Assembly (NCBI GenBank): GCA_025357945.1
Contig: JANYLJ010000034.1
Span: forward strand, 50,742-114,741
Source: Gemmatimonadota bacterium
GTDB lineage: Bacteria > Gemmatimonadota > Gemmatimonadetes > Gemmatimonadales > GWC2-71-9
Length of the DNA: 64,000 nt
Direction of reading: 5' to 3'
Shown in pieces: positions 55,957 to 64,000 of the stretch (within the stretch, counting starts at the first letter, position 1; each line of letters opens with the position of its first letter). The notes under the pieces are model-generated. The model was not told the origin of the DNA and searched no databases. It saw only the letters and a program-made list of their open reading frames with translations. The position numbers and the translations under genes were made by a program.

Positions 55957-56285
55957 CCAAGGAGGGGGAATGAGGAAGTCGAAATTCACGGAAGCCCAGA
56001 TCGTGGCGGTGCTCCCCTCCTACCCCCCCCCAATGCATCCGACTGGACGAAATCAGTGGGGTGGCGCTTGAGCCCGAGACGAACTCGCGCATGACGTAGC
56101 GGGAAAGGCACCGACTGACAAGTTGGCCTCCTTATCTCTATACCCTCGTCCACAGCAAGCGCGGATTAGGGGGCGGCGACTCCGCCAGTTAGCGATCGCC
56201 TCGAACTCACCGATCATTGTCGCCTGGTGCCGCGACACTTGCGCCTCGATGGGTGCGAGGTACTCGAATGCTACTACGTACGCGG

Positions 56286-56816
56286 CTACGCCGTCGCCGA
56301 CCGTCGCCTGAGGACGAGATTGGCCATTCCACCAAGGACTCCGAGCGAGAGGGCGGCCCAGATCACCTTCGGCGTCCACGCCCACTGAAAGCCAAGGGCG
56401 GCGTCAAGCGAATAGCGGCCTGGTCCGGTCAGCGCGAACCGGACCGCAGCGATCGAGTACAAGAGTGGCAGCTCGATGCCATTCGTGGTCGCGAACAGGC
56501 CGTTCCGCCAGTGGACGCTGATGGCAGCGACGACCATCACCGCGAGCATCATAGCCGGGCCGACGGGCCCGAAGAGCCCGAGGGCGATCAGCAGACCGCT
56601 CGTCAACTCGCCCACCGCCGCCGCCATGGCAAAGAGCCGGGCGGGCTGGAACCCAAGCTGGCCGAAGAACTCGCCGGTCGCCTTGAGTCCGTGGCCGCCG
56701 AACCAGCCGAAGAGCTTCTGGGCGCCGTGCGCCGCCATCAGGAGCCCGATCATCCCACGGGCAATCAGGAAGGCGAGATCGAGAAACGGGGTGCTGCTGG
56801 GATCTTGGGCTTGCAT
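56286..56816 (-). CDS. DoxX family protein
   Basis: FLDLAFLIARGMIGLLMAAHGAQKLFGWFGGHGLKATGEFFGQLGFQPARLFAMAAAVGELTSGLLIALGLFGPVGPAMMLAVMVVA. Confidence 0.88.
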   Translation of the reverse strand: MQAQDPSSTPFLDLAFLIARGMIGLLMAAHGAQKLFGWFGGHGLKATGEFFGQLGFQPARLFAMAAAVGELTSGLLIALGLFGPVGPAMMLAVMVVAAISVHWRNGLFATTNGIELPLLYSIAAVRFALTGPGRYSLDAALGFQWAWTPKVIWAALSLGVLGGMANLVLRRRSATA

Positions 56817-57128
56817 GCGATTCCTCTGGTTGAAAGTCACGCGTTGAACCCAACGGGGGGCGATGGGAGTTGACCTTCCCCCCGAAAAGTAGGGCGGTGT
56901 AGCAGGGCTGTAGCGCCAGCCGGGACCTCTCAGTTGGATCGGCAAGTATAGCCCAGCGTAGTAGCCCCGTTTGAACTGTTACACTGGCGTGGGGATGCGG
57001 GACCGCCCTGCGGCCCCGGTCCCCTCAGACCAGAGGACCCTGCAGTATGTTCTGATTGGGCTGCGGGGCTACTCCGACGAACCCGGGCCCTGCAGTACAA
57101 TTACTCGTTGGGCGGACTCGGATCGAGC

Positions 57129-57881
57129 GTGCCTATTGAAATCGGCCAGGTAGAAGCGATCTTCCGGTATCCCGTGAAGTCCATGGGCGGCGAACGACTC
57201 GAGGTCGTCAAGCTGGGCTGGCACGGCCTCGATGGTGACAGGCGCCTGGCATTCCGGCGGATTGATGACCGCAGCGGGTTCCCGTGGCTATCCGCAAGCA
57301 AGCTTCCCGACCTGCTCCTGTTTGCTCCGCGCCGCCGCGAAGACGGTGCTCAGGGAGACCTTCCTACGCATGTTCGCACGCCGGATGGCGAAGAGATGCC
57401 TGTCTTCGGGGAGGAGTTGGCCACGGAGGTCGGACGTCGGTACGGAGCTCCCGTGCAGATGATGCAGTTGAATCATGGCATCTTCGATGAAGCGAACATC
57501 TCCGTGATCGCCTCCGATACGGTGCGCGAGATCGGACGACTCGCAGGGCGGAGCGCGGACGTGCGACGATTTCGCCCGAATGTTGTGGTTCGTTTACTGC
57601 GATCGGTTCCCTTCCAGGAGGATGAATGGGTGGGCGGCGTGCTCTCATTCGGCGAGGGGGACGACGCCCCTGCCATCACCGTGACGATGCGCGACGTTCG
57701 CTGCTCGATGGTGAACTTTGATCCCGACTCAGCAAGGCCTGCTCCAGAAGTGATGAAAGCCGTCGTTCGTGCGCACCAGAACACCGCGGGAATCTACGGC
57801 GCGGTCACTCGCATCGGTCAACTGGCGGTCGGACAGACCATGATCCTCCATGCGGCGGCCGAGAAAAGGAAACGTGGGTGA
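57129..57881 (+). CDS. MOSC domain-containing protein
   Basis: GQVEAIFRYPVKSMGGERLEVVKLGWHGLDGDRRLAFRR...FRPNVVV...ITVTMRDVRCSMVNFDPDSARPAPEVMKAV. Confidence 0.87.
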   Translation: MPIEIGQVEAIFRYPVKSMGGERLEVVKLGWHGLDGDRRLAFRRIDDRSGFPWLSASKLPDLLLFAPRRREDGAQGDLPTHVRTPDGEEMPVFGEELATEVGRRYGAPVQMMQLNHGIFDEANISVIASDTVREIGRLAGRSADVRRFRPNVVVRLLRSVPFQEDEWVGGVLSFGEGDDAPAITVTMRDVRCSMVNFDPDSARPAPEVMKAVVRAHQNTAGIYGAVTRIGQLAVGQTMILHAAAEKRKRG

Positions 57882-58094
57882 TCAAAACACAATGTCCCGG
57901 AACGCCAGGACCGTCAGGCACGATGGGAGGGATCCTTGCCGGATAAGCTCCGCGAACGGGGATATCTCGATCGATTTCTCGTGGCAGCGCCGCGCTGTCC
58001 GACCCAGACGACGAATGTGGAGCCAGACCCGATGCGAATCCTGCCAGGCGACGACGTTCCACTGGACGATGGTTAAGTAGCTACCGGTCTCGCA

Positions 58095-58460
58095 ATGCAA
58101 GAGCGCCCGCCCACCGAGATCACATTCCCCACCTTGAAGGCAATCAAGGCGGCGCACACGATCGTTTGGGCGCTTTTCGCTGGCTGCATCCTCGCGATCC
58201 CAGTTGCTTCTTGGCGTGGAGAGCACCGCGCTGCCGCCGGGCTTGCTGCCATCGTCGCTGGCGAGGTCGCCGTACTGGTTCTCAATAAGTGGCGCTGTCC
58301 GTTCACGTCAGTGGCAGCCCGGTACACGGACGATCGGCGCGAAAACTTCGATATCTATCTTCCAGAGTGGCTAGCCAAATACAACAAGCTCATCTTCGGT
58401 GCGCTCTACTTCGCTGGTGTCGTTTTCGCGCTGGCGCGGTGGGCGCGCGCCTCAAGCTAG
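58095..58460 (+). CDS. Small integral membrane hypothetical protein
   Basis: Three predicted hydrophobic stretches; KWRCPFTSVAARYTDDRRENFDIYLPEWLAKYNKLIFG. Confidence 0.6.
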   Translation: MQERPPTEITFPTLKAIKAAHTIVWALFAGCILAIPVASWRGEHRAAAGLAAIVAGEVAVLVLNKWRCPFTSVAARYTDDRRENFDIYLPEWLAKYNKLIFGALYFAGVVFALARWARASS

Positions 58461-58589
58461 CATCCCATTTGTGAGTGGTGCGCCAGTCAACAGAACGAAC
58501 GGCAACGGGGAAAAGCCGGACGACCATCGGCGTCTAGCGGGACACGAGCAGTTGGATGGCCCGTCCTTCCGCCATCAGTCGGATTCATT

Positions 58590-58695
58590 CCAACACCTTC
58601 CAATGCCTCGGATGCGGGATAGTAAGCCCCCGCCAAATCTTGCTACATGACGCGTTGGTGAGTCCGGTGACGGCCATGAGGTCCGATAACTTCAC
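58590..58695 (-). pseudogene. Second copy of the HTH-coding fragment, opposite orientation
   Basis: Reverse translation VKLSDLMAVTGLTNASCSKIWRGLTIPHPRHW; about 80% nucleotide identity by eye to 53910-54015. Confidence 0.75.
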
Positions 58696-58794
58696 CCCGG
58701 CCTCGATCTACCGACCGTCACCGCGTCCCTATCCGAGGTGCCTGCCACCGATCGAGTATCCGGGATATGATCTCCCCGGTTGCTTACGCACGCG

Positions 58795-59199
58795 TTACTC
58801 GTTGAGAAACTCCACCGGCGTCATCGCCCGCATTGGAAATGCCTTGAGCACCGCTCGGTCGGTCGTGACGAGTGGAACACCCAAGGCGTTTGCCAATGCG
58901 ACATACTCGCAATCATAGGTCGTGCAGTTCGAATGGGACGCCAAGGCGAGGACGTCTTGGGAGTCGACGTCGCCCTCCCGACCGCCGAGGACGTCATCCA
59001 CCTGCCCGAGCAATGCGACCGCCCGTGGGACCGTCAGGTCACCCCGCATGATGTACTTGTGAACGACGCTGCGGAGTTCGCTGCGCCAGAGGGCAGGAGC
59101 GACCCAGGTCGGGTCCTTTGCGAGCACCGCCTCAGCCTCCTCCGTGCGCTCGCCGGGCAGTACCAGGTACGCGAGGAGATTCGCGTCGGCCACGATCAT
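58795..59199 (-). CDS. PIN-domain toxin (VapC-like)
   Basis: MIVADANLLAYLVLPGERTEEAEAVLAKDPTWVAPALWRSELRSVVHKYI...TTYDCEYVALANALGVPLVTTDRAVLKAFP. Confidence 0.88.
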   Translation of the reverse strand: MIVADANLLAYLVLPGERTEEAEAVLAKDPTWVAPALWRSELRSVVHKYIMRGDLTVPRAVALLGQVDDVLGGREGDVDSQDVLALASHSNCTTYDCEYVALANALGVPLVTTDRAVLKAFPMRAMTPVEFLNE

Positions 59200-59441
59200 G
59201 CGCGGCCAGATTTCCGAGCGGTCCGGAGCTCCCGATCCGTCAAATAGACGCCCTTGAGGCGGGCCCGACTGCGCCGGAGTGCGGCGAGCAGATTCGCCGG
59301 GTCGCCCGCCCGAGCATCCGTCAGGGCGCGCTCGACAGCAAGAATGGCTTCGCTATTGATGCTTCGCCGATGCTCCGCGGCTCGGGCCTTGAGTTGGGCA
59401 TAGAGCGGGTCAGGAAGATTCTTGATCGTCAGGGTAGCCAC
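59196..59441 (-). CDS. FitA-like ribbon-helix-helix antitoxin (possible alternative ATG at 59489)
   Basis: VATLTIKNLPDPLYAQLKARAAEHRRSINSEAILAVERAL; ATGA overlap with PIN gene. Confidence 0.85.
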   Translation of the reverse strand: MATLTIKNLPDPLYAQLKARAAEHRRSINSEAILAVERALTDARAGDPANLLAALRRSRARLKGVYLTDRELRTARKSGRA

Positions 59442-59529
59442 GGGCGCCTCCGGGCATCCGTTATGGATGCAATATGGATGCACCGCCATGCATCGTCAAG
59501 GCCGGTGACCGGTCGCGCGCGGCTCGAGG

Positions 59530-60588
59530 TCACCGGCTGGAGCGCGGCCGGGTGGACCGCTGTGATCGCGAAGGCGGACCGACAGGCGCAGCCGCACGGG
59601 CCGCGTCGCGCGGTGACCCGCCCCATTGGCGACTCCAGGCACGGCGCAGTTGCAAGTCCGACCGGAAGCCGGCGACCTCCGCAGCGCGCGTGACACTCGC
59701 GCCATGTTCGATCGACTGTCGGGCCCGCTCGAGGCGAATGGACCGCAGATAGTGTAGCGGAGAGATGCCGGCGTGGTCGACAAAGAGCCGGAGCAGGTGG
59801 CGCTCGGCGGTGTGGCCGACCGCCGCCAGCGCGGCCATGTCCCAATCGCGTTCCGGCTTGCTGATGATGGCATCCTGCACCCGGTGCACCGCCGCATGCA
59901 GGTGGCGGCGATGCACAAGAAACGGCGACAGCTCGGCGTCGCGCGCCGAGCGCCTCAAGTACACCACCATGTCCTCCGCCACGCTGGCAGCCAGCGCCTC
60001 ACCGCATTCCCCGGCAATCAGGTGCAACGCGATATCGATGCCGGCGGTGATGCCGGCACTGGACGCGAGCGGCCCATCCACAACGAATACGCGGTTGTCG
60101 ATCACTTGCGCCTGCGGCGCCAAGGCACGCAGGGCGTTCAGTAGGTCATGGTGCGTGGTGCAACGCCGGGCGGCGAGCAGGCCGGCGCGCGCGGCCAGCA
60201 GCGTACCCGAGCAGATCGTGACCAGGCGGTGCGGCGTCTCCGTGGCAAGGAGCGGTTCGCGCAATTGCTGGTTCAGCCACATTGCGGTGGCGGTAATGGC
60301 AGGCGTGACCTGAATTACGTGCGCGCTCGGTTGGCCAACGACTACTACCCAGGTGGGCGTGCTCAGCCGCTGCGGCAAGGGCAAGAGGTCGACGAGTGCC
60401 AAGCCAACCGAGGTCGAAAGCGTTGGCACCGGGCCGGTGAATCGGAGGCGAAATCGCGGCGACAGACCACTCGCCTCGCGGTGCAGGTTGGCCAAGCGAA
60501 ATGCTTCCGCAGGCCCGGCAATGTCGAGCAGGAGTGCGTGCGGCACGATGACGAACAGGATGTCAATCAGTTGTGGACGTGTGATCAT
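59530..60588 (-). CDS. GlxA-type transcriptional regulator (DJ-1/PfpI domain plus AraC HTH)
   Basis: IDILFVIVPHALLLDIAGPAEAFRLAN; VTICSGTLLAARAGLLAARRCTTHHDLLNAL; AGISPLHYLRSIRLERARQSIEHGASVTRAAEVAGFRSDLQLRRAWSRQWGGSPRDAAR. Confidence 0.9.
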   Translation of the reverse strand: MITRPQLIDILFVIVPHALLLDIAGPAEAFRLANLHREASGLSPRFRLRFTGPVPTLSTSVGLALVDLLPLPQRLSTPTWVVVVGQPSAHVIQVTPAITATAMWLNQQLREPLLATETPHRLVTICSGTLLAARAGLLAARRCTTHHDLLNALRALAPQAQVIDNRVFVVDGPLASSAGITAGIDIALHLIAGECGEALAASVAEDMVVYLRRSARDAELSPFLVHRRHLHAAVHRVQDAIISKPERDWDMAALAAVGHTAERHLLRLFVDHAGISPLHYLRSIRLERARQSIEHGASVTRAAEVAGFRSDLQLRRAWSRQWGGSPRDAARAAAPVGPPSRSQRSTRPRSSR

Positions 60589-60796
60589 TTCAGGACATTC
60601 CCCGTGGGCAAAATGATACCACGAATACTGGGCCGGCTGGTGAAACACCAAGGTCAACGTCCGAAACTGATCGAAACTTGTCCTGCCACGCCGCGCCAGA
60701 GGATGGCCCGTCCTGTAGGCTTCGCCATGTCATCGCCGTGGACCGGACCACGAGTTCCCGTTTGCGACCCCCACCCGTGCCTCGAGAGGCCACGCC

Positions 60797-62875
60797 ATGT
60801 TCAGAAAAGCCCACCGCAACATTCGGCGGAGCGCGGCACTTCTGTTCGCTACACTCTCGTTCTGGCCGGTGTCTGCGGTTCGCGCCCAAGCCGTCGGCGA
60901 CCGGAGACCTTCGAGGCTCGAACGTAGCGTCGACGCGAGCATCAAGCCGGGCGACGACTTCTTTGCGTACGCCAACGGTAGTTGGCTCAAGGCCACCACG
61001 ATCCCGGCAGGGAAGGAGCGATGGGGTGCGCGCAACGAAATCGACGAACTGACCCGCCAACGCGTCGTGACGCTGCTCGATGCCGCCCGCATCGCGCCGG
61101 CAGGATCGGCCGCGCGCAGAGTGGCCGATTTCCATGCGGCGTACTTGAACGAGGCGGCCATCGAGGCACGCGGGCTGGCAGCACTAAAACCACTGCTCGA
61201 CAGCATCGATCGCGTCGATGACAAGGCGGCGCTGACCTGGCTGCTGGGCCGCGGCATGCGGGCAGATGTCGACCCGCTCAACTGGGGCGTCTACCGGTCG
61301 GGGCACCTGCTGGGTTTGTCGGTGGAACCGAGCATCCACGGCGAGAAGACCTACGTCGCCTTCCTGCTGCAGGGCGGGCTCGGCCTGCCGGACCGGGAGT
61401 ACTACCTCAGCACTGAACCCCGCATGCAGGCGCTCAGAACCAGTTACCTGGCGTACATCGGTCACCTGCTGGCACTCGCCGGCTTCGACCGGGCAAGTGA
61501 GCGGGCCGACGCGGTGATGGCACTTGAGACTGCCATCGCGCACAGCCACGTGGCGCGCGACGTGTCGGCCAACGACCACAACGCCGACATCGTGTGGACG
61601 CGCGCCGACTTCGCGCGCCAGGCCCCGGGGATCGAATGGTCGGCGTTCTTCGCGGCGGCGGGCTTGACGAAGCAAGAAGCGTTTGTCCCCTGGCAGCCGG
61701 GCGCCGTGAGAGGCGTGGCGGCGCTGGTCGCATCGCAACCACTGCAAGCGTGGCAGGACTACCTGCGGTTTCACGCTGTCGACGATCATGCCGACGTGCT
61801 GCCGCGGGCCTTCGCCGAGGCGGCGATGGCGCTGCATGGAGCCGCTTCGGCAGCAACCGGGCAGGCACAGCAGAGCCCGCGCGCCCAACGCGCGCTTGAC
61901 GCGACGCAGTTGGCGATGAGCGATGCGATCGGGAGGATGTATGCTGAACGCTATTTCCCGGCCGAGCATAAGGTGCGGGTGCAAGCGATCGTGGCGAATG
62001 TCGCCGCGGCCTTTGTGCGACGGGTCGAAGCGGCGACGTGGATGTCGCCCAGCACCAAGGCGCTGGCGCTGGCCAAGTTGAAGACGCTGTACGTCGGCAT
62101 CGGCTACCCCGAACATTGGCAGGACTATGCGGACCTGACCATGGACCCGCTCGACGCCGTCGGCAATCTTCGGCGCGCCGCCGATCGCACCTATCGCCAT
62201 GCCGTGGCCCGGCTGGGCAAGCCCGTGGACATGACCGAATGGTGGATTGCACCGCAGATGGTCGGCGCGATCCTTGTGTTCCAACAGAACGCCTACGATT
62301 TCTCGGCGGCACTGCTGCAGGCACCAAAATTCGACCCGGCGGCGTCGGACGCCGCGAACTACGGCGCCATCGGCGCCATCATCGGCCACGACATCAGTCA
62401 CTTCGTCGATGTGCTGGGTGCGGAATACGAGGTCGACGGCCGGATGCGCCACTGGTGGACCCCCGCGGACTCGTCGCGGTTCCGGGCATGGGCCGAGCCA
62501 CTGGTGCAACAGTTCTCCGGGTATCACCCATTTCCGGACGCGGCCGTCAACGGCAAGCTGACCGCGACGGAAAATATTGCCGACCTGGCAGGCCTCGCCG
62601 CGGCCTTCGATGCCTACCGCCGGACGCTCGGCAGCAGGCTCACCGACAAGGAGTACCTGCGGGCGAAGGACCGAGAGTTCTTCCTCGGTTTCGCGCAGAG
62701 CTGGCGGACCAGAATTGGCGAGGGGGCGATGCGAACGCAGCTCACCAGCGACCACGCCCCGGAGATGTATCGCGTTGCCACCGTTCGCAACCTCGATGCG
62801 TGGTACGCTGCGTTCGACGTGCTCCCGGGCGAGCGGCTGTACCTTGAGCCCAAGGCGCGGGTGCGGATCTGGTAG
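60797..62875 (+). CDS. M13-family (neprilysin/PepO-like) peptidase homologue with HDISH in place of HExxH
   Basis: SIKPGDDFFAYANGSWLKATTIPAGKERWGARNEIDEL; AIIGHDISHFVDVLGAEYEVDGRM; ENIADLAGLAAAFDAY. Confidence 0.88.
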   Translation: MFRKAHRNIRRSAALLFATLSFWPVSAVRAQAVGDRRPSRLERSVDASIKPGDDFFAYANGSWLKATTIPAGKERWGARNEIDELTRQRVVTLLDAARIAPAGSAARRVADFHAAYLNEAAIEARGLAALKPLLDSIDRVDDKAALTWLLGRGMRADVDPLNWGVYRSGHLLGLSVEPSIHGEKTYVAFLLQGGLGLPDREYYLSTEPRMQALRTSYLAYIGHLLALAGFDRASERADAVMALETAIAHSHVARDVSANDHNADIVWTRADFARQAPGIEWSAFFAAAGLTKQEAFVPWQPGAVRGVAALVASQPLQAWQDYLRFHAVDDHADVLPRAFAEAAMALHGAASAATGQAQQSPRAQRALDATQLAMSDAIGRMYAERYFPAEHKVRVQAIVANVAAAFVRRVEAATWMSPSTKALALAKLKTLYVGIGYPEHWQDYADLTMDPLDAVGNLRRAADRTYRHAVARLGKPVDMTEWWIAPQMVGAILVFQQNAYDFSAALLQAPKFDPAASDAANYGAIGAIIGHDISHFVDVLGAEYEVDGRMRHWWTPADSSRFRAWAEPLVQQFSGYHPFPDAAVNGKLTATENIADLAGLAAAFDAYRRTLGSRLTDKEYLRAKDREFFLGFAQSWRTRIGEGAMRTQLTSDHAPEMYRVATVRNLDAWYAAFDVLPGERLYLEPKARVRIW

Positions 62876-62881
62876 CGTAGA

Positions 62882-63655
62882 GTGCGCGTCACCGTCTGTG
62901 AGCTCCCGCATGAACCCGGAGCCCTGGCGGCCGCTTGGGCCGGACTGTGTGAACACACCTGGCGGCATGAATCCGAGCTGGTGCTGCTCCCCGAGTTCGC
63001 GATGGCGGAGCCGGTATGGGAGGACCCACGCTTCGACGCCGCGCGCTGGGCTCGGGTCGAGGCCGTGAGCGATGGCTGGCTTCAGCTCCTGCCCGAGTTG
63101 CATGCGGCGCACGTGGTGGGAACCCGGCCTGTCACCGTTGATGGCCGGCGGTTCAACCAGGGGTACATCCGCTCTCGTGCGGCCGGGCTGCTGCCGTTGC
63201 GTCGCAAGTTCCACCTGCCGAGCGAGCCGGGCGGCTGGGAAGCGCGCTGGTTTGACCGCGGCGACCGGGAGTTCCCGGTATTTCACGCGGGGTCGGTATC
63301 GTTCGGACTCAACATCTGCACTGAGCTGTGGGCGCTGGAGACCTACGCCGCCTACGCCGCGCAGGGCGTGCAGATGATCCTGTCGCCGCGCGCGACCGCG
63401 GCGGCAACGGCGGCGAAGTGGTTGTCGGTGGGTGTGGTAGCGGCGGTGCGTTCCGGGGCGTTCAGCGTGTCGTCGAACCGGGTGGACCCGGCGGGCGCGT
63501 ATGGGGGTGCCGGGTGGATCATCAGCCCCGATGGCGAAGTGCTGGCGACGACGGCGGCGGCGGCGCCATTTGCGACGGTTGATATCGACCTGACTGGTGC
63601 GACCGCGGACCGTGACGGTTACCCGCGGTATGTGTTCGGTGGGAACGTGAGCTAG
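62882..63655 (+). CDS. Carbon-nitrogen hydrolase (nitrilase superfamily)
   Basis: LVLLPEFAMAEPVW (E), LPLRRKFHLPSEPGGWEARWFDRGDREFPVFHAG (K), GLNICTELWALETYAAYAAQGVQMILSPRA (C). Confidence 0.87.
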   Translation: MRVTVCELPHEPGALAAAWAGLCEHTWRHESELVLLPEFAMAEPVWEDPRFDAARWARVEAVSDGWLQLLPELHAAHVVGTRPVTVDGRRFNQGYIRSRAAGLLPLRRKFHLPSEPGGWEARWFDRGDREFPVFHAGSVSFGLNICTELWALETYAAYAAQGVQMILSPRATAAATAAKWLSVGVVAAVRSGAFSVSSNRVDPAGAYGGAGWIISPDGEVLATTAAAAPFATVDIDLTGATADRDGYPRYVFGGNVS

Positions 63656-63692
63656 CGTCCGCCCGGTTTCCCCGGTAGATCGCGCACCGCCG

Positions 63693-63932
63693 TCAGCGAC
63701 CTCGAACGGAACGCCCCTGCTCCACCCGCCCCAGGTACTCGTCGAGCCAGGTGAGCCCTTCGCGCACTGAGCCGTACGCTCCCAAATACGTGATCGAACT
63801 CGTATATCGGGCCGCTTCAGGCTCCGATGACGAGCGCCGGTGTTGGCGCAAGACGCCGCGCTTCGCCTGGCCTCCACAGTGCGTAAGCTTCCCCTCGTCG
63901 GACACATCGTCAGTTAGACTTTCTCGCCCCAA
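63693..63932 (-). pseudogene. 3-prime remnant of an unidentified gene cut by the IS left end at about 63882
   Basis: RYTSSITYLGAYGSVREGLTWLDEYLGRVEQGRSVRGR; ORF N-terminus reads from the IS end (MGRESLTDDVSDEGKLTHC). Confidence 0.4.
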
Positions 63933-64000
63933 GGAGGGGGAATGAGGAAGTCGAAATTCACGGAAGCCCAGATCGTGGCGGTGCTCCAGGAAGGCGTGGC
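63882..64000 (+). mobile_element. Left end and OrfA start (63942) of an IS3-family element continuing past the window
   Basis: Same leader as 54599-54647; MRKSKFTEAQIVAVLQEGV. Confidence 0.85.

Larger units (their letters stand above)
54599..56015 (+). mobile_element. Remnant of an outer IS3-family element (54599-54647 plus 55957-56015), interrupted by an inner IS and truncated after the OrfA N-terminus
   Basis: Both halves match the contiguous sequence at 63882-63998 (gtaagcttcccctcgt-ggacacatcgtca-ttagacttt... / aaggagggggaatgaggaagtcgaaattcacggaagcccagatcgtggcggtgctcc). Confidence 0.8.

Noticed and set aside
61184-63907. 907-aa minus-strand ORF opposite the M13 peptidase and nitrilase genes
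   Set aside because: Antisense shadow spanning two well-supported plus-strand genes.
1-64000. tRNA or rRNA genes
   Set aside because: None recognised by eye; a tRNAscan/Infernal run would be needed to exclude them.

Overview
High-GC bacterial chromosomal window, Gemmatimonadota-like in gene content and style (inference, not proven). It is mostly housekeeping and envelope genes: ispG/ccdA/tlpA; KdpDE-like TCS with an APC/KimA-like permease, MgtA and a porin; NtrYX-like TCS with a MacB/ADOP-type ABC efflux cluster; two TonB receptors; class II RNR; tandem GWxTD proteins; amidase, PP2C, anmK-murQ; ggt; fur; TIGR00300 protein. An accessory patch at about 53.4-59.5 kb holds nested IS3-family elements, a duplicated HTH-coding fragment and a PIN/RHH toxin-antitoxin pair. 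The most unusual signal is two families of dispersed elements with inverted heptanucleotide arms. Family A has (GAGACGA)n arms; family B has (GTGAGCC)n arms around a palindromic GCTAGCGTG...CACGCTAGC core. They sit in intergenic gaps, supply stop codons and protein tails, form stems up to 29 bp, and one family B pair encloses a four-helix-bundle (S23/IVS-type) gene. All calls come from reading the sequence and the supplied ORF track; no database search was run.
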